This document shows, piece after piece, positions 25,396 through 34,926 of a stretch of 64,000 nucleotides of DNA. Where the stretch lies: positions 62,001 through 126,000 of the forward strand of contig NZ_WNZW01000002.1 of the NCBI RefSeq assembly GCF_009725165.1, given 5' to 3'. Made by a program: the position numbers and the translations under genes. The stretch is from Paenibacillus woosongensis (GTDB taxonomy: Bacteria; Bacillota; Bacilli; Paenibacillales; Paenibacillaceae). Under the pieces are notes generated by a model that saw nothing but the letters and a program-made list of their open reading frames with translations, had not been told where the DNA came from and searched no databases. How positions within the stretch are numbered: position 1 is the stretch's first letter; the number at the start of each line of letters is the position of its first letter.

Positions 25396-26880
25396 CTATA
25401 AAATGATAGCGATCAGTCCGCCAGAGCCTTCATTGATGATGCGGCCTAGCGTCTCCTGAAGCTTGTAGCGGGCGTTGTCTGGCATCATGGCGATCTTGCC
25501 CTGGATGCCTTCCCGGACGATGGAGTGCAAGGAACGGCCAAAAATATCAGATTCCCATATTTTAATCGGGTCATTCTCGAAGTCCTGCATCAGATAGCGT
25601 ACCAGCTCTTCACTTTGCTTCTCCGTTCCGATGATCGGCGCGAATTCGGATTCGACGTCGACCCGAATCATATGAATCGATGGCGCAGTTGCTTTCAGGC
25701 GCACCCCGAACCTGGATCCTTGGCGGATAAGCTCCGGTTCATCCAGCGCCATTTCGGCCAGAGATGGAGCAGCGATGCCGTACCCAGTCGTCTTGACCAT
25801 TTCCAGCGCTTCCGCAAAGCGGTCATATTCCTTCTTGGCATGCGTGAACTCCTGCATCAGCTGCAGCAGATGATCCTTGCCCCTGATTTCAACGCCAACG
25901 ACTTCCATCAGGATTCGATCATACAGATCGTCCGGCGCGTACAAATCGATTTCCGCTACGCCCTGGCCCATATTCAGGCCGCTGAGTCCGGCACGGTCGA
26001 TAAATTCATATTCGAGAAAGTTGCTGACGACCCGGTCAACGTCGCGCAGACGGCGGATGTCCTTGACCGTATCGCGGACAGAGTTTTCGTAATTGCTGCG
26101 CAGCCAGTGGTTCTCGTTCAGCACCATCACCCAGCTCGGCAAATTCACATTGACCTCGTGCACAGGGAATTCGTACAGCACTTCCCGAAGCACTCCGGTA
26201 ACGTCCTCTTCGGTCATTGTCGCTGCGCTTAATGCAATGACCGGAATATCATACTTCTCGGCAAGCTCACCGCGGAGCTGCTGCGTTTCCTCGCTAAGCG
26301 GGCGCGTGGAATTGATCACGAGGACGAACGGTTTGCCGACCTCCTTCAATTCAGCGATGACGCGCTCTTCGGATTCTACATAAGAGTAGCGCGGAATGTC
26401 GGCGATCGTACCGTCTGTCGTCACTACGACACCAAGCGTGGAATGCTCTTGGATGACCTTGCGCGTCCCGATCTCCGCCGCTTCCTGGAACGGAATCGGC
26501 TCTTCGAACCACGGCGTAGAAATCATGCGCGGCCCATTTTCATCCTCATAGCCTTTTGCCCCTTCGACGGCGTAGCCGACGCAATCCACAAGCCTGACGT
26601 TGACTTCCAGCCCTTCTGCCACTTTGATTTGCACGGCATTATTTGGCACGAATTTGGGCTCTGTCGTCATGATCGTCTTGCCGGCTGCGCTTTGCGGAAG
26701 TTCATCCACTGCACGGATCCGATCGGCTTCGCTGGAAATGTTCGGCAGAACGACCGTTTCCATGAAGCGTTTAATAAAGGTCGATTTTCCGGTTCGGACG
26801 GCTCCAACCACACCGAGATAAATATCTCCCCCGGTGCGTTCGGCAATGTCCTTGTAAATGTCCACTTTCTCCAATACCAA
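25396..26880 (-). CDS. spoIVA: Stage IV sporulation protein A
   Basis: The 494-residue spore coat morphogenetic ATPase polymerises on the outer forespore membrane and anchors coat assembly. The Walker A motif GAVRTGKST near residue 25, the GKTIMTTEPKFVPN switch region and the invariant C terminus NEGSGGLIAIIL are all present. The start is a TTG behind GAGGAGGGG. Expression in the mother cell under sigma-E is expected from the family, and a candidate sigma-E promoter lies upstream. Its neighbours yphF, yphE and gpsA match the B. subtilis order. Confidence 0.97.
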   Translation of the reverse strand: MVLEKVDIYKDIAERTGGDIYLGVVGAVRTGKSTFIKRFMETVVLPNISSEADRIRAVDELPQSAAGKTIMTTEPKFVPNNAVQIKVAEGLEVNVRLVDCVGYAVEGAKGYEDENGPRMISTPWFEEPIPFQEAAEIGTRKVIQEHSTLGVVVTTDGTIADIPRYSYVESEERVIAELKEVGKPFVLVINSTRPLSEETQQLRGELAEKYDIPVIALSAATMTEEDVTGVLREVLYEFPVHEVNVNLPSWVMVLNENHWLRSNYENSVRDTVKDIRRLRDVDRVVSNFLEYEFIDRAGLSGLNMGQGVAEIDLYAPDDLYDRILMEVVGVEIRGKDHLLQLMQEFTHAKKEYDRFAEALEMVKTTGYGIAAPSLAEMALDEPELIRQGSRFGVRLKATAPSIHMIRVDVESEFAPIIGTEKQSEELVRYLMQDFENDPIKIWESDIFGRSLHSIVREGIQGKIAMMPDNARYKLQETLGRIINEGSGGLIAIIL

Positions 26881-27110
26881 TGATATCCCCTCCTCAAAAT
26901 TCGCCGAAGGAAAAATGCTTTGAGAGCATCCGCTTCGTTATTTGCAACAACTCGTACATTCGTTTGGACTAGTATCATCATATGTAGCAAATGCACTATT
27001 ATGACGGATTATACCGTCCGCGCCTACTTTTTTTTGCTATACCGCCGCGCCGGGCGGCACCAATGTTTCCGCCATATAACATTGTATGATCGGTGCCCGC
27101 TTCCTATGAC
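26881..27110 (-). promoter_or_regulatory. spoIVA upstream region with candidate sigma-E promoter
   Basis: No gene is visible. On the minus strand TCATAAT (26998-27004) and CATATGAT (26977-26984), 13 bp apart, resemble the sigma-E -35 and -10 elements, with the start about 90 nt before the spoIVA TTG. The match is partial. Confidence 0.4.
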
Positions 27111-27114
27111 ATGC

Positions 27115-27150
27115 GAAAAAAGCCTCCCTATGAAGAAATCATAGGAAGGC
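27115..27150 (-). terminator. Terminator of the yphF gene
   Basis: GCCTCCCTATGA pairs with the complementary arm to 27150 (one mismatch, 4-nt loop), followed by a run of T on the minus strand. Confidence 0.8.
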
Positions 27151-27180
27151 ATCCAAATGAGCTTAGAACGCTCTCTTGAT

Positions 27181-27924
27181 TTAATTTTCGGCTTGCGCCA
27201 CCGGAGTACCGTCTACCCAGGCATATGGGAGGGATTTTACCGGAACAAAATAAGACTGCTCCGTCAGCAGCACCCTAAGATCTCCCTGCTCGCTGCTGGC
27301 CGCTGTGCCGGATTTATCAATCGCCTGCATAATATCCCAGGCGTAATCGACGTATACCCGTCCCGATTTATCGATCAAATAGGGAAGGGGCTGTCTGGAA
27401 TAGACGCTAAGCAGCTCATACCCCTCACCGCGGATTTTCTTTAAATCCACCTCATGCAGGCCCGGGTATGTTTCCTCTTCTTGAGTTACCGGCCATTTCC
27501 CAGGATGAGATCTTTCGTATTCATCGACAAGCCTCTGAACGTCGTTCACCTTCTGTACCGTGATCAAATCCATCACTTTGACCGTGGGATTACTCTCTTC
27601 ATCGATGACGAGAAAATAAGCGCTGCCCCCCTGCTCGAAAGCCGTATCAGGGATTTGATCCATATACCCCTGCTTGTTCAGCTGGTCCAGGTTGATCCGG
27701 AATTTTTCGTAGCGAGGCACCTCTTCCCCCGCCGTAATAATCGGCAGGATTCCCGTATCCTGCTGGAAAGCGTTTACTGCGCTTTGGATCCGCTCGACGC
27801 TTTCCCGGTAAGACACGCTCTGTTCCTGCTGCTTGGCCCCCGGATACATACAGCCTGACAGTAGTGTTATTCCCGCTGCAACAATGATCATACATGCGAT
27901 GTATCTCATATAAGTCTTATTCAC
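27181..27924 (-). CDS. yphF: YphF-like putative lipoprotein
   Basis: The 247-residue protein has a signal sequence and lipobox LLSGC around residue 25, so it should be lipidated and face outside. The mature part has repeated helical segments (VERIQSAVNAFQQDTG, VQRLVDEYERSHPGKWP) and no recognisable catalytic motif. Length, lipobox and position between the yphE-like gene and spoIVA match B. subtilis YphF, whose function is not established. The start is a GTG. Confidence 0.75.
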   Translation of the reverse strand: MNKTYMRYIACMIIVAAGITLLSGCMYPGAKQQEQSVSYRESVERIQSAVNAFQQDTGILPIITAGEEVPRYEKFRINLDQLNKQGYMDQIPDTAFEQGGSAYFLVIDEESNPTVKVMDLITVQKVNDVQRLVDEYERSHPGKWPVTQEEETYPGLHEVDLKKIRGEGYELLSVYSRQPLPYLIDKSGRVYVDYAWDIMQAIDKSGTAASSEQGDLRVLLTEQSYFVPVKSLPYAWVDGTPVAQAEN

Positions 27925-27966
27925 AACTCTTCATCCTTTGCAAATATCATCCGTTATTCCAACACC

Positions 27967-28314
27967 TTACCACAGATCATCCTCTTGCTGGCGCTCCAAT
28001 TGCTTGCGGATCGCCGCCTTTAGTGGATCCTCCGGCAGCCGAACCTCGGCAGCCCCGATAATTTTGGCCTGGCAGGCCAGCCGAATTCCCCGCTCTAGAA
28101 GCGGCCCCAGCTTGCGCTGCTCAGCAGCGGTAGGCGGGCTTAACGACGAGTTATGCCCTGTATCCGCCTCCACCTTACACATCAGGCAGGCAGCATTGCC
28201 GCCGCAGCGCGTCGCGACATGAACTCTGGCATTCCGCGCGGCCTGCAGGACGGTTGTCCCTGGACGGACTTTTGCCGTCTTATCCTGAGGCATAAATCTG
28301 ATCGTATAGTCCAT
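27967..28314 (-). CDS. 2Fe-2S ferredoxin
   Basis: The 115-residue protein has the plant/adrenodoxin-type cluster motif CGGNAACLMC plus a later cysteine in IRLACQA, giving four ligands. It should carry single electrons; the partner is unknown. AGGAGG precedes the ATG by 8 nt. It follows the nucleotidyltransferase-like gene by 12 bp and precedes yphF, so the three are probably co-transcribed. Confidence 0.88.
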   Translation of the reverse strand: MDYTIRFMPQDKTAKVRPGTTVLQAARNARVHVATRCGGNAACLMCKVEADTGHNSSLSPPTAAEQRKLGPLLERGIRLACQAKIIGAAEVRLPEDPLKAAIRKQLERQQEDDLW

Positions 28315-28326
28315 ACGGAATTCCTC

Positions 28327-28968
28327 CTATTGCTGTTGCCTTGCCTTTAGCAGCCATTCCTCGTGTATTTCGGGAGCTGCCAGCAATTTCGCTACGGCAG
28401 ATACCATTTCTGCTTCCCATGCGTTGCGGGCAAGCAGCAGCTTCAGCAGACCCACATGCCGCTCCGGCGACTTCCGGATCGCCTCAGCAACTGCATAATA
28501 ACGGTCCGGGCGTTCTCTCAGCACATTGAAAAGCAGCTCATGAGCAAGAGGCATTAACCGAATCGGCACGCCTTCCAGCATGATCTGCTCTGCATGTCCG
28601 GACAGAACGCCGTTCACTTCCGTTCGGTACATCGAGTTGCCGTTTCTTATTTCGAACCCCCCGACCAGTTCCATCGTCAGCGCCCCCAGACGGTAGTGGC
28701 TTAGCATGGAGGAGTAGCGACCGCTTTCATCCCACACAGGCTCGTCCAGCGCCAAATCCGTTAAACGGTTATGCAGCTTCTTCGCTTCAGCGCAATCATA
28801 ATAAACGTCAATGTCCCGAGGGGAGCGTTCCAGCGGCACTCCCTGCAGCCACAGGCCGCAGCTTCCACCCAGCAGCCAGGCGGCATCAGCTTGATCCAAC
28901 CGGCTGCCTAAGTTCTTCAAGGCAGCTACCAGCGGGGCCTGTCCCTCCTCTGCGATGTCTATGCTCAT
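28327..28968 (-). CDS. Nucleotidyltransferase-like protein
   Basis: The 213-residue protein begins with WLLGGSCGLWLQGVPL followed by SPRDIDVYYD, the GGS and DxD pattern of the minimal nucleotidyltransferase fold (MNT/AbiEii-like). The third catalytic acid is not obvious, so it may be active or an inactive relative. The C-terminal half is helical. AAGAGG precedes the ATG. It lies between the yphE-like gene and the ferredoxin gene; no toxin-antitoxin partner is evident. Confidence 0.65.
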   Translation of the reverse strand: MSIDIAEEGQAPLVAALKNLGSRLDQADAAWLLGGSCGLWLQGVPLERSPRDIDVYYDCAEAKKLHNRLTDLALDEPVWDESGRYSSMLSHYRLGALTMELVGGFEIRNGNSMYRTEVNGVLSGHAEQIMLEGVPIRLMPLAHELLFNVLRERPDRYYAVAEAIRKSPERHVGLLKLLLARNAWEAEMVSAVAKLLAAPEIHEEWLLKARQQQ

Positions 28969-29030
28969 TACATACCTCTTCCCTTGACTCCGTTATACTT
29001 AGTCTTATCCTTCTGCAATGCTTCATCCAC

Positions 29031-29210
29031 TTACGTGATCGACACAAGCCCCATCAGGAAACCGGTAAGCATCACAATAAAAGCGAGCAAGGACAAAATC
29101 CCTTTGACGATGCCTTTTGTTTTGGTGCGGGCAAAAGTGACCAAAAAGACGGACACGCCCATTACGAGAATCGCTGCGATCGATAACCACATCTTCGTCA
29201 TTGCATCCAT
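29031..29210 (-). CDS. yphE: YphE-like small membrane protein (DUF2768)
   Basis: The 59-residue protein has two hydrophobic segments (LSIAAILVMGVSVFLVTF and ILSLLAFIVMLTGFLMGLV) joined by a short basic loop. This size, topology and position between gpsA and spoIVA match B. subtilis YphE. The ATG ending at 29210 has GGGAGAG 11 nt upstream; an ATG 18 nt earlier lacks a site. Function unknown. Confidence 0.72.
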   Translation of the reverse strand: MDAMTKMWLSIAAILVMGVSVFLVTFARTKTKGIVKGILSLLAFIVMLTGFLMGLVSIT

Positions 29211-29321
29211 GAACGTAAACTCTCCCATTTCCCATAATCGATATGATGAATATTATAGCATTTTGAATAAGAACAGGCTATGCAGCACGCAAAGGATTCC
29301 TCCAAAATTATACACACAAAT

Positions 29322-29347
29322 AGAAAAAGCACCTTTCGGTGCCTTTC
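29322..29347 (-). terminator. Terminator of spoVIF
   Basis: A GGCACC/GGTGC stem with a GAAA loop on the minus strand is followed by a T run, 20 nt after the spoVIF stop. Confidence 0.7.
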
Positions 29348-29365
29348 CGTCAAATCGCCGTATTT

Positions 29366-29638
29366 CTACTTCTTAAGCATTAATTTCATCAATGCTTCCA
29401 TATTGTTCGGATTCATGCCGCTTTTCTTCACGGCCCCGATAATTTCCGAAATCGTGCTTTCCGTAACAGGCACCTTGGCCATCGCGGATACCTGCTTAAT
29501 CAGCCTCCGCAGTTCCGCTTCGCTCTGCAAAGTAGACGGCTTCACTGTACTTGCCAGCTTTTTGACGGAGCTCTCGGAAATATTCTTTCCTGCCTTCTTG
29601 TTAATCGCGTTCAGGGCTTCTTTGGAAATTTTGCTCAT
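29366..29638 (-). CDS. spoVIF: Stage VI sporulation protein F
   Basis: The 90-residue protein (MSKISKEALNAINKKAGK start) contains the SpoVIF pattern of short helices with LRRLIKQVSAMAKVPVTESTISEIIGAVKKS. In B. subtilis SpoVIF supports coat assembly under sigma-K. A GGGGGGAG stretch precedes the ATG. In B. subtilis this gene lies elsewhere, so it is an addition to the gpsA-yphE interval. The call rests on family memory and is fairly firm. Confidence 0.75.
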   Translation of the reverse strand: MSKISKEALNAINKKAGKNISESSVKKLASTVKPSTLQSEAELRRLIKQVSAMAKVPVTESTISEIIGAVKKSGMNPNNMEALMKLMLKK

Positions 29639-29737
29639 ATTCTCCCCCCTTCGCATTGCTCTTCCACAGTTTATGAAAAGCAAACGAAAAAGGTGTTAGG
29701 ATACGAGCCAGCTTCCTATGGGTGCCCAGGCCTAAAG

Positions 29738-30775
29738 TTAGGCGTGCCACTGCTCCCAGGTTTCCAGGGTCATGACCTCCATCTCAGTCTTGCGATCGCG
29801 TCCCATCAGGGCTTCCACAGCGACCCTTGGTTCGACTCCATCAAACAGCACGTGATACAACTGCTGTGCGATCGGCATCTGTACATGGTATTTCTCTGAA
29901 ATGGTGCGGGCAGCCTTCGTTGTCCGAATGCCTTCAACAACCATCCCCATAGAGCCAAGCACGGTATCTACCGATTTGCCCTCGCCAAGCATGTAGCCAG
30001 CGCGCCAATTCCGGCTGTGACGGCTGGTTGCGGTTACAACCAGGTCTCCCACCCCGGCCAGACCTGCAAAAGTAAGCGGGTTCGCGCCCATTTCTACTCC
30101 GATGCGGGTAATCTCCGCTAATCCACGCGTCAGCAGCGCGGCCTTGGCATTGTCTCCGTAACCGAGCCCATCGGACATGCCCGCCCCGAGGGCGATAATA
30201 TTTTTCAGGGCACCGGCCAGCTCCACGCCCAGCATATCTCGATTTGTATACACCCGGAAATAGGAGTTCATAAATAAATCCTGCGCTATCTGTGCCTGCT
30301 TTTCCTCCAGCGAAGCGACGACGACGGTCGTCGGGCAGCGCTTCACGACCTCCTCCGCATGACTGGGACCGGACAGGACTACAATCCGCCCTTCCTCACA
30401 GCCCAGCTCCTCGGCAATGACCACGGACATCCGCTTTAAGCTCTCCGTCTCAAAACCCTTGGTTGCATGGACGACGGTCATATCCTCATTCCAGTGGGGC
30501 TTCAGCGCCCGGGCCACATCCCGCATCGCGGAGGATGGCGCGACGATGACGACTGCCTTCGCTCCGTCAACGGCCTCCCTCATGTCGCTTGTAGCGACAA
30601 TCCGGTGCGATAGATCAACTCCCGGTAAATATTTTTCATTGCGGTGCTTCTCGTTAATTTCATCTCTTTGCGCCTCGTTACGAGTCCAGATCATCACATC
30701 CATCTTATCGGCGAGGACGCTGGCTAATGCTGTTCCCCAGCTTCCTGCCACTAATACGGCCGCTTTCTCAGACAA
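29738..30775 (-). CDS. gpsA: Glycerol-3-phosphate dehydrogenase [NAD(P)+]
   Basis: The 345-residue enzyme reduces dihydroxyacetone phosphate to sn-glycerol 3-phosphate for phospholipids. It has the N-terminal dinucleotide fold (VLVAGSWGTALASVLADK), the catalytic lysine segment ELAGALKNIIALGAGMSDGLGYGDN and GLAGVGDLVVTATSRHSRN. The second glycine of the usual GaGswG loop is kept. The start is a TTG 8 nt after GGGAGG, overlapping plsY by 8 bp. Coupling to plsY is logical because plsY uses its product. Confidence 0.95.
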   Translation of the reverse strand: MSEKAAVLVAGSWGTALASVLADKMDVMIWTRNEAQRDEINEKHRNEKYLPGVDLSHRIVATSDMREAVDGAKAVVIVAPSSAMRDVARALKPHWNEDMTVVHATKGFETESLKRMSVVIAEELGCEEGRIVVLSGPSHAEEVVKRCPTTVVVASLEEKQAQIAQDLFMNSYFRVYTNRDMLGVELAGALKNIIALGAGMSDGLGYGDNAKAALLTRGLAEITRIGVEMGANPLTFAGLAGVGDLVVTATSRHSRNWRAGYMLGEGKSVDTVLGSMGMVVEGIRTTKAARTISEKYHVQMPIAQQLYHVLFDGVEPRVAVEALMGRDRKTEMEVMTLETWEQWHA

Positions 30776-31379
30776 CTCGTTTACCTCCCTTGGAGCCAAG
30801 TTTATTCTCTTTGCCTTGGACCAATTTCACGATATTCGTACGATGTCTCCAAAATGCAAAAACAAAAATAATAAGACTCGTCCACAAATAAGGACCGGTT
30901 TCTCCCGTGAGCACCAGAAATAATGGAGTCAGCAGAACAAACAGCAAAGAACCGAGAGAGACGTATCTCGTAAAAACGATCGATAAAATAGCGATTATTC
31001 CTGCGTAAAGCGCCGGGAAGAAAAACAAGGAAGCCATAACGCCAATCGTCGTGGCAATCCCTTTTCCCCCGCGAAACCGGAAATAGACCGGCCAGTTGTG
31101 GCCGATAATGGCAGCAAGCCCGCATAAGAGAGGTACCCATACATGCTCACCGCCAAGCCACCTGCCAATCCAGACCGCAGCTATTCCTTTTAGCACATCA
31201 AGAGCTAGCACCATGATCGCCGGCCCCTTGCCGAGCACTCTCAGTGTGTTGGTTGCTCCAGCATTGCCGCTTCCATGCTGACGGATATCAATTCCTTTCA
31301 AGGATTTCGCCAGCAGGACACTGAAGCTGACAGATCCCAACAAATAACTGAAAATTACTGCAATCACGGGTAAAATCAC
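30768..31379 (-). CDS. plsY: Acyl-phosphate:glycerol-3-phosphate acyltransferase
   Basis: This 203-residue membrane enzyme acylates glycerol 3-phosphate using acyl phosphate. The three family motifs are GSVSFSVLLAK, HGSGNAGATNTLRVLGK, and the FRGGKGIATTIGV segment preceded by GHNWPVYF. About five membrane segments are predicted. The start is a GTG behind GGAGAGG. It lies between der and gpsA. Confidence 0.95.
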   Translation of the reverse strand: MILPVIAVIFSYLLGSVSFSVLLAKSLKGIDIRQHGSGNAGATNTLRVLGKGPAIMVLALDVLKGIAAVWIGRWLGGEHVWVPLLCGLAAIIGHNWPVYFRFRGGKGIATTIGVMASLFFFPALYAGIIAILSIVFTRYVSLGSLLFVLLTPLFLVLTGETGPYLWTSLIIFVFAFWRHRTNIVKLVQGKENKLGSKGGKRVV

Positions 31380-31391
31380 ATTTTTCCTCTC

Positions 31392-32714
31392 CTAACCTTC
31401 ATCAGACTTACGGCGTGTGAACAACCGAATTGGAGTACCTTCAAAATCAAATGCCGCCCGGATTCTATTCTCCAAGTACCGCTCGTAGGAAAAATGCATC
31501 AGCTCCGGATCGTTGACGAACACCACGATTGTCGGCGGTTTGACGGATACCTGGGTCACGTAGTTGATCCGCAGTCTTCTTCCCTTATCTGTCGGCGGTG
31601 GATTGATCGCAATCGCATCAGATACGACATCGTTCAGCAAGTGCGTTTGCACCCTCTTCGCATGCTGGTCCGCGACATGCTGCACGACGGGCAGCAGCTT
31701 ATGCAGGCGCTGCTTCGTCTTCGCGGACAGGAAAACGACAGGCGCATAAGTCATGAACAGGAAATGATCACGGATCTTCTGCTCGAATTGATGCATCGTC
31801 TTATCGTCCTTCTCAACAACATCCCACTTGTTTACGACAAAGACAGAAGCCTTGCCTGCCTCATAGGCATAACCGGCAATATGCTTATCCTGTTCGATGA
31901 TGCCTTCCTCCCCATTGATCAATACAAGAACGACGTCGGCCCGTTCAATCGCTTTCATCGCCCGCATGACGCTGTATTTCTCCGTCGTCTCGTAGACCTT
32001 GCCGCGCTTGCGCATGCCTGCCGTATCAATCAGCACATAACGCTGGCCATCCTTCTCGAACGGTGTATCAATCGCATCGCGGGTCGTTCCGGCAATATCG
32101 CTGACGATGACCCGCTCTTCCCCGAGAATTGCATTAATCAGGGACGATTTGCCTACGTTCGGCCGGCCGATTAGAGCGACGCGAATAACATCCTCGTCAT
32201 ATTCATCATCCGCAAGTTCTGGTAAATTGTCGGCAATGGCATCCAGAAGATCGCCGATCCCTGTACCATGGCTGCCCGAAATGCCAATCGGCTCCCCAAA
32301 ACCCAAGTTGAAAAATTCATATATGTGATCGGAGCGGCCGATATTATCCACCTTATTGACGGCTACGATAACCGGCTTGCCGCAGCGGTACAGCAAATTG
32401 GCAACTTCCTCGTCCGAGCTCGTTACCCCGGCTTTGGCATCGCACATGAAAACAATGACGTCCGCTTCCTCAATCGCCAGCTCGGCCTGCATGCGAATCG
32501 ACTTCAAAATCGGTTCCTCATCCCCCAGCTCAATCCCTCCCGTGTCGATGATGCTGAACGGCTTGCCATTCCATTCACCTACTCCGTAAATACGGTCGCG
32601 GGTAATACCGGGCTTGTCTTCTACGATCGCGAGCCGATCGCCGATAATCCGGTTAAAAATCGTCGATTTGCCCACATTCGGCCTTCCTACGATAGCCACA
32701 ACGGGTCTTGCCAT
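31392..32714 (-). CDS. der: Ribosome biogenesis GTPase Der
   Basis: The 440-residue protein has two GTPase domains in tandem. Each starts with a P-loop ([14 protein letters not shown] and [14 protein letters not shown]) and has DTGG or DTAG and NKxD motifs, followed by a KH-like C-terminal domain ([24 protein letters not shown]). It acts in 50S subunit assembly. AGGAGG precedes the ATG ending at 32714; the open frame extends 75 nt upstream but is not conserved. Confidence 0.96.
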   Translation of the reverse strand: MARPVVAIVGRPNVGKSTIFNRIIGDRLAIVEDKPGITRDRIYGVGEWNGKPFSIIDTGGIELGDEEPILKSIRMQAELAIEEADVIVFMCDAKAGVTSSDEEVANLLYRCGKPVIVAVNKVDNIGRSDHIYEFFNLGFGEPIGISGSHGTGIGDLLDAIADNLPELADDEYDEDVIRVALIGRPNVGKSSLINAILGEERVIVSDIAGTTRDAIDTPFEKDGQRYVLIDTAGMRKRGKVYETTEKYSVMRAMKAIERADVVLVLINGEEGIIEQDKHIAGYAYEAGKASVFVVNKWDVVEKDDKTMHQFEQKIRDHFLFMTYAPVVFLSAKTKQRLHKLLPVVQHVADQHAKRVQTHLLNDVVSDAIAINPPPTDKGRRLRINYVTQVSVKPPTIVVFVNDPELMHFSYERYLENRIRAAFDFEGTPIRLFTRRKSDEG

Positions 32715-32929
32715 ACGGATACCTCCTAAATTTTTGTCCTTATATTTAAACGAAATGCTTACTAAGTCATGATTCACGATTATCATCATAGCAAAAAAAG
32801 CACTAATTGGCTAACGTTTCATTGCTTATTTTAAGGCGTTACGTTTTGCCCATCTTTCGGCAAAGTAAACGTTTTTATTATAGCCGTCTGCTATTGCTTT
32901 ACTCCCCGTGGACCATGCCAAAACAAAAA

Positions 32930-32966
32930 TAAAAATCGGCGAACCCGTGTTAGGGGGCCGCCGATC
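32930..32966 (-). terminator. Terminator of rpsA
   Basis: ATCGGCG/CGCCGAT arms (32935-32965) with a GC-rich inner region are followed by TTTTTATTTT on the minus strand. Confidence 0.8.
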
Positions 32967-32987
32967 CTTATGCCTGCTAAATCCCGT

Positions 32988-34220
32988 CTATTTCCACTTG
33001 CTCAATTTGTCACCAAACCGCTCGCCAAGGGTAACGCTCAGGCCTTGATTATTCAGCGAAACGTTAGGGTTGTCGTTCAAGTCTTCTTTCCTTACGCTGC
33101 TGCCTCTGGATGGCTTCTCGCTCTTCGGTGCCGGTGCTGGAGCCTCTTCCGTCTCCTTGATGCTCAGGCTGATGCGCTGCTCGGCTGTATTCACATCCAG
33201 GACTTTAACTTGAACCGTCTGTCCCTCTTTCAATACCTCATGTGGTGTACCGATATGTTTGTGGGAAATTTGCGAAATATGAACTAGTCCTTCTACTCCA
33301 GGCGCAATTTCGACAAAAGCACCAAAGCTAACGAGACGCTTCACTTCGCCGCTAACGATATCTCCCGACTTGAATTGCTCTGCCGCAGTATCCCAAGGAC
33401 CAGGCGTTGCTGCCTTGATGCTCAGGCTGATTTTGCCTTTCTCAGGATCTACCTTCAGAACCTTAACCTTCACTTGTTGTCCTTCGGAAAGCACATCCGA
33501 CGGTTTGTCAACATGGTTCCAGGCAATTTCGGATACGTGAACAAGTCCGTCTACGCCGCCTACGTCTACGAATGCACCGAACTGAGTCAGGCGCTGAACC
33601 GTTCCTTCGATGACTTGGCCTTCTTGCAGCTCGCTCATGACTTTTAGCTTGTTCGCTTCGAATTCCTCATCTAGAACATCTTTTTGCGACAGGATCACTT
33701 TGTTGTTCTCCGGATCGATTTCCTTCACTTTAACGCGAAGCGTGCGACCTTTGTAATCGCTGAAATCTTCCACGAAATGACGCTCCACCATCGATGCAGG
33801 AATGAATCCGCGAACGCCAACGTCCGCCACGATACCGCCTTTAACGACATCGGCAACAGTTACTTCAAAAGTCTCTTGGCTCTCGAAGCGCTTCTGCAGC
33901 ACTTCCCACGCATTCTCGCTGTCGATCGCCCGTTTGGATAGCACAAGACGCTCTTTCTCATCGTCAATGCTAACGACTTTGGTCTCTACTTCTTGGCCTA
34001 CTTGAACGGCATCCGAAGCGCTGTCCAAATGAACAGAGGACAATTCACGAATAGGAATAACGCCGTCATATTTATATCCAATGCTCACATAAGCCTGGTT
34101 GTCCTCGATTTTGACGATCGTTCCTTTAACGGTGTCCCCTTTTTTCAAGGATACGATTTGATCCAGTTCATCCTGGTTCGCTGCCTCAACAGCTTCTTGA
34201 TTCTTAATTTCTTCCGACAT
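32988..34220 (-). CDS. rpsA: 30S ribosomal protein S1 homologue
   Basis: The 410-residue protein contains four S1 RNA-binding domains at about residues 24-95, 110-180, 195-265 and 280-352 (for example GDTVKGTIVKIEDNQAYVSIG and GQVIEGTVQRLTQFGAFVDVGG), then a low-complexity tail rich in Pro, Ala and Glu. Firmicute S1-like proteins (YpfD) have four rather than six domains. A GAGGAGGG site precedes the ATG. It lies between plsC/cmk and der as in B. subtilis. Confidence 0.93.
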   Translation of the reverse strand: MSEEIKNQEAVEAANQDELDQIVSLKKGDTVKGTIVKIEDNQAYVSIGYKYDGVIPIRELSSVHLDSASDAVQVGQEVETKVVSIDDEKERLVLSKRAIDSENAWEVLQKRFESQETFEVTVADVVKGGIVADVGVRGFIPASMVERHFVEDFSDYKGRTLRVKVKEIDPENNKVILSQKDVLDEEFEANKLKVMSELQEGQVIEGTVQRLTQFGAFVDVGGVDGLVHVSEIAWNHVDKPSDVLSEGQQVKVKVLKVDPEKGKISLSIKAATPGPWDTAAEQFKSGDIVSGEVKRLVSFGAFVEIAPGVEGLVHISQISHKHIGTPHEVLKEGQTVQVKVLDVNTAEQRISLSIKETEEAPAPAPKSEKPSRGSSVRKEDLNDNPNVSLNNQGLSVTLGERFGDKLSKWK

Positions 34221-34356
34221 GTCAATACCCTCCTCAATTCAGCAACCCATTTATTTAAACCCGCTTGAAGCGAAGTTCAAAACAGCTTGATGTTGATAGC
34301 TTTCCAAAAGTCTCCTGCCTTCATGCATATAAACTCTTGTCCAGCGATCAATCCAG

Positions 34357-34926
34357 TTACCCCTGCGCCTTAAGTTCCGCAATCCGGGACATAATCATTT
34401 CCGTCACGCGCTCTGCGGCATCAGGATCAGAACCTTCCTTGAACTCCGATATATCAATCGGAGCCCCGTAAACAACTTTCATTTTCTTGAATAACTTATA
34501 ATTTCCCACAATGGCTACGGGAATAATGACCGCATCGCTGCGAAGCGCGAAGGTCGCCGCTCCCCTCTTGCCCATCCCGCCGGAGCGGGATCCTTCCGGG
34601 AAAATCCCCATGATTTTACCCGTACGAAGAATGGTTAATGCCGTTTTGATCGACTCCTTGCTCACGCCGCCTCTCTTGACTGGGAATGCGCCAAGCTGCG
34701 TAATAAGCCAGCCAAAACCGAAAATGTCGAACAATTCCTTCTTGGCCATGAAGTGTACTTTCCGCTTCAGGAGTATGCCGATCGTCGGCGGATCCAGCAA
34801 GCTGATATGGTTGGAACAGAGTAGCACGCCGCCTTCCTTGGGGATATGCTCAAGTCCTTCCCCCTCCAAACGGAATAGCGCTTTATAAATAAGTAGTAAT
34901 GCACCACGGCAAAAGCTATAAATCAT
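34357..34926 (-). CDS. plsC: 1-acyl-sn-glycerol-3-phosphate acyltransferase
   Basis: The 189-residue protein has the NHISLLDP acyltransferase block (H-x4-D), the FPEGSRS block and the APIDISEF end, in correct order. It adds the second acyl chain to lysophosphatidic acid at the membrane. The ATG ending at 34926 follows GGGAGAGAG and overlaps the cmk stop by 11 bp. With gpsA and plsY nearby, three phospholipid steps cluster here. Confidence 0.9.
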   Translation of the reverse strand: MIYSFCRGALLLIYKALFRLEGEGLEHIPKEGGVLLCSNHISLLDPPTIGILLKRKVHFMAKKELFDIFGFGWLITQLGAFPVKRGGVSKESIKTALTILRTGKIMGIFPEGSRSGGMGKRGAATFALRSDAVIIPVAIVGNYKLFKKMKVVYGAPIDISEFKEGSDPDAAERVTEMIMSRIAELKAQG